Positions 41,929 through 51,271 are shown, numbered from the stretch's first letter. The stretch is 64,000 nt of DNA from Mesobacillus sp. S13 (GCF_020422885.1 NZ_CP084622.1:1040001-1104000), one strand, 5' to 3'. Notes: generated by a model not told the origin, from the letters alone. Numbers and translations: made by a program.

Positions 41929-43500
41929 ATGAGCACGACGATCGGCAAAATTTTCGACCTGACGGTAATGAAGTTCCCGAACAAGGAAGCCCTCTATGAT
42001 GTTCGCAAAAATGTCCGCTTTACTTATAGTGAATGGAACGATGAAGTGAACAGGTTCGCCAATGCGCTTCTTGCTGAAGGAGTGAAGAAGGGCGACCGGG
42101 TTTCTACTTTCACGTTCAATACCGAGGAATTGGGTACAGCATTTTTTGCCTGTGCGAAAATCGGCGCAGTCTTCAATCCTATCAATTTCAGGCTGATGGG
42201 AGAGGAAGTTGCGTTCATTCTCGGAGACGCCGCTCCTAAGGTTGTTCTTTTTGAAAATGCGGTCGAGCCAGTGATTGCATCCATTGAAAACAGGTTCCCA
42301 CATATCTCTTTTTGGTACATCGATGAAGATGCTCCTGAATACGCACAGAGCTACCATGAAAAAGTGGAAGCAGCAGATACCAGGCCTGTTGAAATCGAAG
42401 TTGACGAAAACGACCTTTACGCGATCATGTACACAAGCGGGACGACAGGCAGGCCCAAAGGCGTTATGCACAAGCATCGCAATATGGTTGAGCAAAGCCT
42501 GATCGTCGTTGGATCCACCAGGCTGGATGCAAGTGATAAAGGGCTGGTAACGGCGCCGATGTTCCATTGTGCCGAGCTCCACTGTGCATTCCTGCCGAGA
42601 ATTCATGCGGGCGGCAGCAATGTCATCCTTCACCAATTCGCACCAAAGAAAGTACTGGAACTGATTGATTCGGAAAAAATCACGAAGTTCTTCGCCGCAC
42701 CAACGATGTGGAATATGCTTTTGCAGGAGAAACTATCAGACTATAATATCGAGAGCATGAAACTGGGATTGTACGGAGCTGCCCCGATGGCGCCTTCACT
42801 CGTACATGCCTGCCATGACCAGCTGGGCATCAAGCTAGTCCAGGCATATGGAATGACGGAGATGGGTCCCGCGATTACCTTCCTTTCAGAATATGACCAG
42901 CTGACAAAAGCAGGTGCAGCAGGCCAGGCGTGCCTTAACCATGAAATCAGGATTGTCCGCCCGAACGAGGATGGCCCTTCCGACCCCAACGATATCCTGC
43001 CTCCAGGCGAAAGCGGGGAAATCATCGTCCAGGGCCCATGCATGATGACCGGCTACTTCAATCGTGAAGAGGCTTCTGAAAAAGCAATGTATAAAGGCTG
43101 GTACCATTCAGGCGATATTGGCTACCTCGATGAAGAGGGTTATTTATGGGTGAAAGACAGGGTAGATGACATGATTATCAGCGGCGGTGAAAACATCTAT
43201 CCTCGTGAGGTCGAGGATGTTCTCCATGCCCATGAAGGTGTCCTGGATGTCGCAATTGTCGGCCAGCCTGATGACCGATGGGGTGAAACCGTTACGGCAT
43301 TTGTCGTGAAAAAAGATAGCCAAATTACCGAAGAGGATTTGGATGAATGGTGCAAGAACAGTGACAGCCTGGCGAATTACAAGCGACCTCGCAAGTACGT
43401 ATTTGTAGAAGCACTCCCTAGGAACGCAAGTGGGAAAATCCAGAAGTTCATGCTGCGCAAGCAAATGGAAGAATTGTTCTCAAAAGGGCAGCCGACTTAA
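41929..43500 (+). CDS. Acyl-CoA synthetase (ligase 2 of cluster)
   Basis: I place the start at ATG 41929, seven bases after TAGGAGG, giving 523 residues; frames extending further upstream run into the repeat. Motifs of adenylate-forming ligases: YTSGTTGRPKGVMHKH, YGMTEMGPAI, the hinge YHSGDIGYLDEEGYLWVKDRVDD and a C-terminal catalytic Lys in NASGKIQKFML. It is similar in plan to ligase 1 but a distinct sequence, so it probably accepts another acid. The CoA-transferase gene follows by 19 bases. Confidence 0.9.
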   Translation: MSTTIGKIFDLTVMKFPNKEALYDVRKNVRFTYSEWNDEVNRFANALLAEGVKKGDRVSTFTFNTEELGTAFFACAKIGAVFNPINFRLMGEEVAFILGDAAPKVVLFENAVEPVIASIENRFPHISFWYIDEDAPEYAQSYHEKVEAADTRPVEIEVDENDLYAIMYTSGTTGRPKGVMHKHRNMVEQSLIVVGSTRLDASDKGLVTAPMFHCAELHCAFLPRIHAGGSNVILHQFAPKKVLELIDSEKITKFFAAPTMWNMLLQEKLSDYNIESMKLGLYGAAPMAPSLVHACHDQLGIKLVQAYGMTEMGPAITFLSEYDQLTKAGAAGQACLNHEIRIVRPNEDGPSDPNDILPPGESGEIIVQGPCMMTGYFNREEASEKAMYKGWYHSGDIGYLDEEGYLWVKDRVDDMIISGGENIYPREVEDVLHAHEGVLDVAIVGQPDDRWGETVTAFVVKKDSQITEEDLDEWCKNSDSLANYKRPRKYVFVEALPRNASGKIQKFMLRKQMEELFSKGQPT

Positions 43501-43519
43501 TGGAAAGGGTTTTTTTATC

Positions 43520-44602
43520 ATGTTAGACGGAATAAAAATAGTTGATTTCACCAATTATATCCCGGGCCCTTTCGCGACTCTCAGGCTTGCCGAGCTTGGG
43601 GCCGAGGTGGTAAAGGTTGAAGCGCCAGAGGGAGACCCGGCAAGGAATACAGGAAACGGCTATGTATTCAACGCACATAATCGCGGCAAAAAGAGCCTTG
43701 TCATCAACTTGAAGCAGCCAGAAGGAAAGATGCTGGCGCTAGATTTGCTGGCCAGGGCGGATGTGGTGGTTGAGAGCTTCAGGCCAGGAGTGATGGATAA
43801 GCTGGGACTCGGATATGACGCTGTGAAAAAAATAAACCCCGGTATTGTCTATTGTTCGGTCACTGGATACGGAAAGAATGGGGAAATGAGCAAACTTGGA
43901 AGTCATGACCTGAATTATATGAGCTTGAGCGGTGCCCTGGCCCAGATGAAAGATCGTACAGGAAGGCCGGTACATCCATCCCATACTTTTTCTGATTATA
44001 TTGGCGGAATGGCGGCCAGTGAGCGTATCCTTGCAGCACTTGTGGCCAGGGGAAAAACGGGAAAGGGCAGCTATCATTGCATTTCCATTGCTGACAGTAT
44101 GGCATCATTGATGACAAACCATGTCCTGATTGAAAAGGAAACAGGCTATCAAAAAGGTGTTTCTGTACTGAACGGTACGGTCATTGGCTATGGGCTTTAC
44201 GAAACAAAGGATGCCCGCTATGTCAGCCTCGGGGCGCTGGAGCCAAAGTTCTGGAACAATTTTTGTCAGGCTGTCGATAGGGAGGAATGGCTGTCCGCGC
44301 ATTATTCCAGACCGGATAACACGAATCCTGTTTATCTTGAGCTTGTTGATTTGTTTAAAAGCAAACCGCTATTAGAATGGGCGGATTTTGGAATGAAGGT
44401 CGATTGCTGCCTAACGCCTGTACTTGAGGCCGGAGAGCTTGCTCAATATCCATATTGGAGGGAAAAGAAATTTGTAATGCCAGAAGGCCATATTAAAATG
44501 CATGCAGATTTGCCGTCGCAACCGCAAGCAGCTCCTCCAAAAAAAGGAGAACAGACAGAAGAGATCTTGCAAGAGTGGCTTAGTCTAAAAAGCAGTAATT
44601 AG
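43520..44602 (+). CDS. CaiB/BaiF (class III) CoA transferase
   Basis: A 360-residue family III CoA transferase. It has the N-terminal pattern VVDFTNYIPGPFATLRLAELGAEVVKVE in segments, NRGKKSLVINLKQPEGK and the likely catalytic Asp in GSHDLNYM (about 131), the position equivalent to Asp169 of formyl-CoA transferase. It moves CoA between acyl-CoA and a free acid without spending ATP. ATG 43520 follows a GGAAAGGG site. With ligases on both sides it may activate a pathway acid at the expense of succinyl-CoA or a product CoA ester. Confidence 0.88.
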   Translation: MLDGIKIVDFTNYIPGPFATLRLAELGAEVVKVEAPEGDPARNTGNGYVFNAHNRGKKSLVINLKQPEGKMLALDLLARADVVVESFRPGVMDKLGLGYDAVKKINPGIVYCSVTGYGKNGEMSKLGSHDLNYMSLSGALAQMKDRTGRPVHPSHTFSDYIGGMAASERILAALVARGKTGKGSYHCISIADSMASLMTNHVLIEKETGYQKGVSVLNGTVIGYGLYETKDARYVSLGALEPKFWNNFCQAVDREEWLSAHYSRPDNTNPVYLELVDLFKSKPLLEWADFGMKVDCCLTPVLEAGELAQYPYWREKKFVMPEGHIKMHADLPSQPQAAPPKKGEQTEEILQEWLSLKSSN

Positions 44603-44650
44603 TAGGTTCACAAAATCTATATTTTTAAGAGTGGAAGGGGAAATGTCGGT

Positions 44651-46270
44651 ATGATGAATGTTCCATTGACAGTAGGATCGCTATTGGAAAGAGCAGAAAA
44701 GTTTTTCCCGAAAAAACAGGTGGTATCACGGACGCTATCAGGTATTCACCGATTCACTTACAAGGAGGTTGGCGAACGGACCCGCAGACTGGCCAGCGCG
44801 CTTGAAAAGCTTGGAGTGGAAAAAGGAGACAGAGTTGGCACATTCGCCTGGAATCACCATCGCCATCTTGAGGTCTATTTTGCTGCCCCAGGGATGGGGG
44901 CGGTTCTCCATACCATCAATATCCGCCTGTCACCTGAACATGTCTCGTATATTATCAATCACGCAGAAGATAAGGTATTGCTGGTTGATGAAGACCTGGT
45001 GCCGCTGATTGAGCGGAGCAAGGATCAATTTAAAACGGTAGAGGCCTACATCATCATGACCGACAAAGATGAACTGCCTGAAACGACACTGGAGCCAGTC
45101 TATTCCTATGAGGAGCTTCTTCGCGATGGCAGTCCGGACTTCGAATTCGTGAAAGATATCGATGAAAATGAACCTGCAGGGATGTGCTACACATCGGCTA
45201 CAACTGGCAATCCTAAAGGGGTGGTTTATTCCCATCGAGGCATCGTCCTCCACAGCTTCGCGTTCGGGTTAGCAGACACTGCTGCATTATCTGAAACTGA
45301 TGTCGTCCTGCCGGTCGTGCCGATGTTCCATGCCAATGCCTGGGGTCTCCCATTCGCAGCAACATGGTTCGGCTCGACACAGGTGCTCCCAGGACCATTA
45401 TTCACTCCTAAACTGCTTGCAGATCTGATTGAACAGGAAAAAGTCACCTTCACCGCGGGAGTGCCGACGATTTGGCTAGGCTTGCTGAATGAGCTTGAAA
45501 AAGGAAGCTATGATACCTCTTCGCTAAGATCGATTGTCTGCGGGGGATCAGCTGCGCCGCGTGGCATGATCAAGGCGTTCGAAACGAAATATAAAATTCC
45601 ATTCCTGCACGCATACGGGATGACTGAAACCACTCCGCTGGCAACGGTTTCCCGCCTGAAGAGCTACCAGGTCGGATTGGACGAAGACGAAATTTTAGAT
45701 ATCCGCTCCAAACAGGGTCTCCTTGTGCCAGGCCTGGAAATGAAAGTAATTGGCGGCGACGGTGAAGTGAAGTGGGATGGCGAGGAGATGGGAGAACTCC
45801 TGCTTCGCGGCCCATGGATTGCGGACGAATACTATAAGGATGAGAGGTCTGACGACGCTTTCCGCGATGGCTGGCTATACACTGGAGATGTGGCAACAGT
45901 TGATGAAGAAGGGGTCATCAAGCTTGTTGACCGGACAAAGGATTTAATCAAGAGCGGCGGGGAATGGATCTCGTCCGTCGATCTTGAAAACGCACTGATG
46001 GCCCACGAAGCAGTTTTTGAAGCAAGTGTCGTCGCCGTCCCGCATGAGCAGTGGCAGGAACGCCCGATTGCCTGTGTCGTCCTGAAAGAACAATATAAGG
46101 GGCAGGTCGACAAGCAGGAACTGCTGGACTTCATCACACCGCAGTTCGCAAAATGGTGGCTCCCAGACGATGTTGTATTTATGGATGAAATCCCGAAAAC
46201 ATCCGTCGGAAAATTTCTGAAGCGCGCATTAAGGGATCAGTTGAAAGACCATCTTGTACAGAATTCGTAA
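44651..46270 (+). CDS. Fatty-acyl-CoA synthetase, AlkK/ttLC-FACS type (ligase 3)
   Basis: A 539-residue adenylate-forming ligase with YTSATTGNPKGVVYSHRG (the family's TSATTG rather than TSGTTG), HAYGMTETTPLATVSR, the linker YTGDVATVDEEGVIKLVDRTKD and a catalytic Lys in TSVGKFLKRAL. These features fit the AlkK / Thermus long-chain fatty-acyl-CoA synthetase group, acting on medium- to long-chain acids. A GAAGGGGAAA site precedes ATG 44651. It is the last gene of the acyl-CoA cluster. Confidence 0.9.
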   Translation: MMNVPLTVGSLLERAEKFFPKKQVVSRTLSGIHRFTYKEVGERTRRLASALEKLGVEKGDRVGTFAWNHHRHLEVYFAAPGMGAVLHTINIRLSPEHVSYIINHAEDKVLLVDEDLVPLIERSKDQFKTVEAYIIMTDKDELPETTLEPVYSYEELLRDGSPDFEFVKDIDENEPAGMCYTSATTGNPKGVVYSHRGIVLHSFAFGLADTAALSETDVVLPVVPMFHANAWGLPFAATWFGSTQVLPGPLFTPKLLADLIEQEKVTFTAGVPTIWLGLLNELEKGSYDTSSLRSIVCGGSAAPRGMIKAFETKYKIPFLHAYGMTETTPLATVSRLKSYQVGLDEDEILDIRSKQGLLVPGLEMKVIGGDGEVKWDGEEMGELLLRGPWIADEYYKDERSDDAFRDGWLYTGDVATVDEEGVIKLVDRTKDLIKSGGEWISSVDLENALMAHEAVFEASVVAVPHEQWQERPIACVVLKEQYKGQVDKQELLDFITPQFAKWWLPDDVVFMDEIPKTSVGKFLKRALRDQLKDHLVQNS

Positions 46271-46321
46271 GGAATAAATAAGGGAAAGTGCTGCTGGTGG
46301 ACGTGATTCGTTTTAAAGATA

Positions 46322-46415
46322 CCCTTATGAGAAGCAAAACACCTGCATAAGGGCACGATTAGGCCATAAAGAGGACCTTATGAGGAAGCGAAACTCCTGC
46401 ATAAGGGTACGATTA
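46322..46415. repeat. Two-copy ~53-bp-period repeat with hairpins
   Basis: Each copy contains (C)CCTTATGA ... CTGCATAAGGG ... ACGATTAG. CCTTATGA lies at 46323 and 46376, GCATAAGGG at 46345 and 46399. CCCTTATG and CATAAGGG can pair within each copy. It lies between the last ligase gene and the sdpRI-like operon. Confidence 0.75.
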
Positions 46416-46477
46416 GCACCTAAATGATGAGAAGCCAAAGCGAATATAGTAAGTAACCTTTTTCACCCATAAATCAG

Positions 46478-46504
46478 CCGGCTGCAAAAGTGCAGCCGGT
46501 TTTT
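46478..46504 (+). terminator. Terminator downstream of the acyl-CoA cluster
   Basis: CCGGCTGCA pairs perfectly with TGCAGCCGG around AAAG, followed by five T. Confidence 0.93.
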
Positions 46505-46517
46505 AATTGTAAAAATA

Positions 46518-46559
46518 TTGCAAAATGCAGGAATATGATTTAGTATTTAGTTAAATACT
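46518..46559 (+). promoter_or_regulatory. Promoter and palindromic operator of sdpRI-like operon
   Basis: TTGCAA (46518-46523), 17 bases and TAGTAT (46541-46546) form a promoter. A perfect 18-bp palindrome, AGTATTTA-GT-TAAATACT (46542-46559), covers the -10 and the likely start point. This is where an ArsR-type autorepressor would be expected to bind. Confidence 0.75.
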
Positions 46560-46601
46560 TAAATGTCTTATGAACACCAAAAATTAAGGGAGGTCTTTAG
46601 C

Positions 46602-46883
46602 TTGAATGATGCCTTCAAAGCTCTTTCAGACCCCACCAGAAGAAAGATCCTTGACCTATTGAAGGAACGGGATATGACAGCTGGTGAAATCGCTGACCAT
46701 TTCAATATGACAAAACCCAGTATTTCACAGCATTTAAAACTGCTGAAGACTGCAGGTTTGATCCAGGATGAGAAAAAGGGGCAATTCATTATCTATTCTC
46801 TTCATACAACAGTCTTTCAAGAGCTCATCAGCTGGGCATTCAGCTTTACCGAAACTAATAAAGACAGGGAAGGGGAAAAGTGA
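46602..46883 (+). CDS. sdpR: SdpR-like ArsR-family autorepressor
   Basis: I place the start at TTG 46602, eight bases after GGGAGG, giving 93 residues (MNDAFKALSDPTRRKIL), which matches the length and opening of B. subtilis SdpR (about 90 residues). The winged helix-turn-helix is clear (MTAGEIADHFNMTKPSISQHLKLLK in parts, about 27-51). In B. subtilis SdpR represses its own operon until the immunity protein SdpI sequesters it when the SdpC toxin is present. Here the sdpI-like gene follows immediately, and a palindrome overlaps the promoter. No sdpABC toxin genes are in the window. Confidence 0.85.
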   Translation: MNDAFKALSDPTRRKILDLLKERDMTAGEIADHFNMTKPSISQHLKLLKTAGLIQDEKKGQFIIYSLHTTVFQELISWAFSFTETNKDREGEK

Positions 46884-46884
46884 G

Positions 46885-47517
46885 ATGAAAAAGCATTTAT
46901 TGCCTTTGACCATGATTGGATTGCTGGTCGTAGCTTGGATCATTGTTTGGCCAAAGCTGCCTGAACAAATTCCGATTCACTGGAATGTAAATGGAGAGGC
47001 CAATGGTTTTGCTTCCAAACTAAATGCGATGTTCTCGACACTTGGAATCATGGTAATCCTTTATATATCGATGGCTTTCTTGCCAAAAGTAGATCCGAGG
47101 AAAACAAACTATAAGTATTTTACGAAAAGCTACCATATTATCTTAAATGCCATACTTGGTGTCCTGTTTGTAATCAATATCCTGATGCTGGCGAATGCTA
47201 TGGGGTATGATGTCCCCATAGGCAGCATTGGTCCATTGGTTGTCGGGATTATCTTTATGATCCTCGGGAACTACATGCCCCAGGTCCGATCAAACTTTTT
47301 CATAGGAATCCGAACACCATGGACGCTTAGCAGTGATGAAGTTTGGAAGAAGACGCACCGGGCTGCATCGAAAATCTTTTTCTTTGGCGGGCTTGCCATG
47401 ATATTGGCCACCTTTGCGCCTGTTCATTTGAAGCAAGCGATATTATTCAGTGTAGTCGCTCTGACAGTCGTTGCTCCATATATTTATTCTTACGTTCTCT
47501 TTAAAAGAAAGCCATAA
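46885..47517 (+). CDS. sdpI: SdpI-family membrane immunity/sensor protein
   Basis: A 210-residue membrane protein with six hydrophobic segments. It has the DUF1648 N-terminal motif PEQIPIHWNVNGEANGF (about 27-43) and the SdpI signature NYMPQVRSNFFIGIRTPWTLSSDEVW in its second half. ATG 46885 begins one base after the sdpR stop, with its GGGGAA site inside sdpR. SdpI confers immunity to the SdpC toxin and traps SdpR at the membrane. Without a toxin gene nearby it may protect against siblings' or other species' toxins. Confidence 0.88.
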   Translation: MKKHLLPLTMIGLLVVAWIIVWPKLPEQIPIHWNVNGEANGFASKLNAMFSTLGIMVILYISMAFLPKVDPRKTNYKYFTKSYHIILNAILGVLFVINILMLANAMGYDVPIGSIGPLVVGIIFMILGNYMPQVRSNFFIGIRTPWTLSSDEVWKKTHRAASKIFFFGGLAMILATFAPVHLKQAILFSVVALTVVAPYIYSYVLFKRKP

Positions 47518-47552
47518 GTATCCGAGCCAACCTGATGGGGAGGAACAACAGA

Positions 47553-47578
47553 CGGTCCTGAAAATGGATCGTTTTTTT
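47553..47578 (+). terminator. Terminator of the sdpRI-like operon
   Basis: CGGTCC (47553-47558) pairs with GGATCG (47566-47571, one G-U), followed by seven T. Confidence 0.7.
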
Positions 47579-47600
47579 ATGTTGAAATTTATCTTTCACT

Positions 47601-47655
47601 TCTGGAGCTGGCTAGCTCTAGCATTTGTCGCCTGATCAAGGTGCTCACGCTTTTA
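47601..47655. repeat. Dispersed intergenic repeat, short diverged copy
   Basis: TCTGGAGCTGGCTAGCTC, then AGCATTTGTCGCCTGATCAAGGTGCTCACGCTTTT (read in parts), resembles the two ends of the longer repeats at 18642-18792 and 63554-63670 with the middle deleted. The match is imperfect. Confidence 0.5.
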
Positions 47656-47753
47656 TAAACTTTCAATTCAAAAAATTCACCAAAAGGGGTATGATAGTAG
47701 ATATAAATTCGGAAGACGAAATAACGTAATGGTCAACAGGGGGTCTCATCTTC

Positions 47754-49478
47754 ATGAGTATATTTTCATTTGTTAAACCATATCGCATCCCGATTGCGAT
47801 TGCGCTTAGCTTAATGCTTGTCGAATTGGCTGTTGAACTTGTCCAGCCGCTTTTGATTGCCAAAATCATTGATGAAGGGATCGTGGCGAGGGATCTCGAT
47901 ACAGTCATCAAATGGGGCGGAGTCATGCTCGGAATCTCTTTCCTTGCCTTTGCATCAGGGATAACGAATTCGTTCATAGCTGCCCATGCAGGCCAGAGCT
48001 TCGGGTTTGATCTTCGCGAAAAACTTTTTGCCAAGGTTCAGGCTTTTTCCTTCACGAACTTCAGTCATTTCCCATCATCTTCTTTGATCACAAGGATTAC
48101 AAATGATGTGACCCAGCTGCAGAATACTTTTTTTATGAGTCTAAGGATTGCGATGCGAGCTCCTTTGCTGGTCATTGGGGGAATCATCATGGCGATGTTG
48201 GTACATGCAAAATTGGCACTGCCGTTTGTGGTCATCATCCCGCCTCTTTTGATCTTCCTTATTTGGATCATGACAAAGGCTGCAGGTTTATTTAAAAGCG
48301 TCCAGAAGCGTCTTGATAGAGTGAATGGGGTTATGAGAGAAAACCTTGTGGGCATGAGACTGATCAAGGCTTTTGCCAGAGGGAAATATGAAGGAACCAG
48401 GTTTGAGAAAGCGAACAATAAATTACAGGAACGAACAGTATTTGCTTTAAGGGTTACCGAGGTGACGATTCCCGTTCTGCTGCTTTTCATGAACTTGAGT
48501 GTCATTGCTGTTCTTTGGTTTGGTAAGATCGATGTCCAGTCTGGCAGAGTGTCAGTTGGTGAAGTAGTAGCGATTGTGAACTATGCTGCCAGGATCACCG
48601 CTGCCTTTTCAATGTTTTCGTGGATCATCATGGTATTCTCTCGTGCCAGGGCATCTTCTGAGCGTGTAACCGATGTCCTGAATGAGGAGATTGATCTTGA
48701 AGATACCATCAAAAGCTACGATGCTTATGAAATCTCTAAAGGTGTAATTGAGTTTGATCATGTGTCATTCCAGTTCCCGGACACCAACATTCCCATTCTT
48801 CAGGATCTATCCTTCAAGATTGAACAGGGGGAAACAGTAGCGGTACTGGGAGCGACCGGTGCAGGGAAAACGGCGATGTTCCAGCTAATCCCGCGATTGT
48901 ATGATGTCACGAGCGGGGATATACGAATCGACGGCCGGAACATAAAGGAGTTGAAACTGAAAAGTCTCAGAGAGGGCATCGGCTATGTACCACAGGAGGC
49001 CATGCTGTTTACCGGTTCAATCAAAGAGAACCTGGCCTGGGGCAAACAGGATGCCACAGAGGAGGAATTGGTGAAGGCAGCAGCAGATGCCCAAATCCAT
49101 GAAACCGTCCTGAAACTGCCGAATCAATATGATACGCTCCTGGGGCAAAAAGGTGTCAACCTTTCGGGTGGCCAGAAGCAGCGGTTATCCATCGCCCGTG
49201 CTTTGATCAAAAACCCTAAAATCCTGCTGCTTGATGACAGCACCAGTGCGCTGGATTTGAAAACGGAAGCAAAGCTGCTCGATGCAATCAGTCTATATAA
49301 GTGTACGACCGTCATCATTACCCAAAAAATCAGCACTGCAAAGGAAGCAGATAAAATCCTGCTGCTCGAGAATGGATCCATTATAGGTTACGGAAATCAT
49401 GAATCCTTGCTCGAGCAATCCTCTCTTTATCAGGCAATTTACAATTCCCAGTTCGGGGAGGTGAAGGCAGGATGTTAA
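47754..49478 (+). CDS. ABC exporter half-transporter, degenerate ATPase site subunit
   Basis: A 574-residue protein with an exporter membrane domain of six helices (about 1-300) and an ABC domain. Walker A GATGAGKTA and signature LSGGQKQR are normal, but the catalytic Glu after Walker B is Asp (ILLLDDSTSALD) and the H-loop His is Gln (VIITQKIST). This is the non-catalytic half of heterodimeric exporters. The partner gene at 49472 overlaps by seven bases and has the complementary pattern. Lengths (574 and 599) best match B. subtilis YfiB/YfiC, linked to drug export; substrate unknown. Confidence 0.88.
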   Translation: MSIFSFVKPYRIPIAIALSLMLVELAVELVQPLLIAKIIDEGIVARDLDTVIKWGGVMLGISFLAFASGITNSFIAAHAGQSFGFDLREKLFAKVQAFSFTNFSHFPSSSLITRITNDVTQLQNTFFMSLRIAMRAPLLVIGGIIMAMLVHAKLALPFVVIIPPLLIFLIWIMTKAAGLFKSVQKRLDRVNGVMRENLVGMRLIKAFARGKYEGTRFEKANNKLQERTVFALRVTEVTIPVLLLFMNLSVIAVLWFGKIDVQSGRVSVGEVVAIVNYAARITAAFSMFSWIIMVFSRARASSERVTDVLNEEIDLEDTIKSYDAYEISKGVIEFDHVSFQFPDTNIPILQDLSFKIEQGETVAVLGATGAGKTAMFQLIPRLYDVTSGDIRIDGRNIKELKLKSLREGIGYVPQEAMLFTGSIKENLAWGKQDATEEELVKAAADAQIHETVLKLPNQYDTLLGQKGVNLSGGQKQRLSIARALIKNPKILLLDDSTSALDLKTEAKLLDAISLYKCTTVIITQKISTAKEADKILLLENGSIIGYGNHESLLEQSSLYQAIYNSQFGEVKAGC

Positions 49479-51271
49479 AAAAACAAAAAGAAAACAGATC
49501 GGACGAAAAAAGAAGTGTTGTTAGAGGAATTGGACCGACAATCAGAAGAATCTGGTCGTACCTTGCAGACCAGCGAAGTCTGATGATCCTTGTCCTACTA
49601 ATGGTGGTGGCCAGTTCAGCACTTGGATTGCTGGGCCCATTCCTGATTGGATGGGGCATTGATGAGTATTTTGCGACAAATTCGACCGATGGTTTCATCT
49701 GGCTGTTAATCGGTCTTGCATCCGTTTACGTAATGCATTCCTTATCATTGTGGTTCCAAAGCTACTGGATGATCGGAATTGCGCAAAAGACGGTCTATAC
49801 AATGAGGAGACAGCTTTTCAACCATTTTCATAAACTCTCAATTGATTTCTTCAACAAGCGCCAACATGGCGAGTTGATGAGCAGGGTAACCAATGATATC
49901 GAAAATGTCAGCGCGACTTTGAATTCCTCCGTCATCCAGATTTTTTCGAGCGTGTTAACCCTTGTTGGAACGCTAGCGGTCATGATCTGGCTGAGTCCAT
50001 TGCTTACGCTTGTCACGATGATCATCGTACCGCTGATGTTCATGGGAATGAAGTGGATTACCAGCCGGACAGGGAAGTTGTATAAAGAACAGCAGCGCCG
50101 GCTTGGAGAAATGAATGGTTATATTGAAGAAACAATCTCAGGCCAAAAAATCATTAAATCCTTCTCCCAAGAACCTAAGGTAATAGAAGAGTTCCGGATA
50201 AAGAATCAGCAGTTAAAGGAATCAGGTTACTGGGCTCAGACCTTTACCGGCTTCATCCCAAAATTGATGAATATGCTCAATAATCTCAGCTTCACAATAG
50301 TGGCAGCTGTGGGCGGATTCTTCGCGCTGAAAGGATATGTGACGATAGGAACAATCGTCATCTTTACCGAGTACTCCCGTCAGTTCACAAGGCCGCTGAA
50401 TGATTTGTCGAATCAGTTCAATACCTTGCTGTCAGCTGTAGCAGGAGCCGATCGTGTATTTGATATCATAGATACGGAGGAAGAGGCTGTCGATGAAAAA
50501 GGAGCCGAATCAATTCCGAATATTACTGGGAAGGTTGAGTTCAAAGATGTATCTTTCTCATATGAAAAGGGCGGAGACACTGTATCTGAATTGAATTTCA
50601 TCGCAAAACCTGGGCAAACTATCGCGCTTGTTGGTCCTACCGGAGCCGGAAAGTCGACCATCATAAACTTGATCTCCCGATTTTATGAACCAAATCAAGG
50701 GATGATTTTAATAGATGGGAACGACAGTAAAAAAATCACCCGTGAAAGCCTGCGTAAACAAATGGGGTTCGTCCTTCAGGATTCATTCCTGTTCCAGGGA
50801 ACCATAAGGGAGAATATCCGCTATGGAAGATTGGATGCAACAGATGAGGAAGTGGAGAAGGCGGCCAAAGCAGCGAATGCCCATTCCTTCATACAGAGAT
50901 TGCCTGAAGGATATGACACTGTGTTGAGCCAGGATGATGCCGGTATCAGCCAGGGGCAGAAACAGTTGTTATCCATCGCTAGAGCCATCCTTGCTGATCC
51001 ATCCATCTTGATACTGGATGAAGCGACAAGCAGTATTGATACCATTACTGAACTCAAAATACAGGAGGCCCTTCAGCATTTATTGAAGGGAAGAACAAGC
51101 TTTATCATTGCCCATCGCTTGAATACAATTAAAAATGCAGACCAAATCATTGTCATAGAAAGCGGGCAAATCATTGAAAAAGGTAATCATGATGAACTGT
51201 TGGCGCAAGAAGGCTTTTACCATGACCTTTATACAAGTCAACTGGAAAAGAGGACGTTGATGAATTATTAG
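49472..51271 (+). CDS. ABC exporter half-transporter, catalytic subunit
   Basis: A 599-residue protein: a basic N-terminus, six membrane helices (about 35-330) and an ABC domain with Walker A GPTGAGKST, Walker B ILILDEATSSID (catalytic Glu present) and H-loop FIIAHRLNTI (His present). Its signature is degenerate (ISQGQKQL instead of LSGGQ). Together with the upstream subunit this leaves one competent ATP site (this Walker A/B with the partner's LSGGQ) and one impaired site, typical of BmrCD- or TM287/288-like heterodimers. The start overlaps the end of the first gene, giving translational coupling and equal amounts. Confidence 0.9.
   Translation: MLKKQKENRSDEKRSVVRGIGPTIRRIWSYLADQRSLMILVLLMVVASSALGLLGPFLIGWGIDEYFATNSTDGFIWLLIGLASVYVMHSLSLWFQSYWMIGIAQKTVYTMRRQLFNHFHKLSIDFFNKRQHGELMSRVTNDIENVSATLNSSVIQIFSSVLTLVGTLAVMIWLSPLLTLVTMIIVPLMFMGMKWITSRTGKLYKEQQRRLGEMNGYIEETISGQKIIKSFSQEPKVIEEFRIKNQQLKESGYWAQTFTGFIPKLMNMLNNLSFTIVAAVGGFFALKGYVTIGTIVIFTEYSRQFTRPLNDLSNQFNTLLSAVAGADRVFDIIDTEEEAVDEKGAESIPNITGKVEFKDVSFSYEKGGDTVSELNFIAKPGQTIALVGPTGAGKSTIINLISRFYEPNQGMILIDGNDSKKITRESLRKQMGFVLQDSFLFQGTIRENIRYGRLDATDEEVEKAAKAANAHSFIQRLPEGYDTVLSQDDAGISQGQKQLLSIARAILADPSILILDEATSSIDTITELKIQEALQHLLKGRTSFIIAHRLNTIKNADQIIVIESGQIIEKGNHDELLAQEGFYHDLYTSQLEKRTLMNY

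Noticed and set aside
46768..46884. N-terminal extension of the sdpI-like protein
   Set aside because: The longer frame lies inside sdpR in another frame; ATG 46885 directly follows the sdpR stop with a good ribosome binding site.
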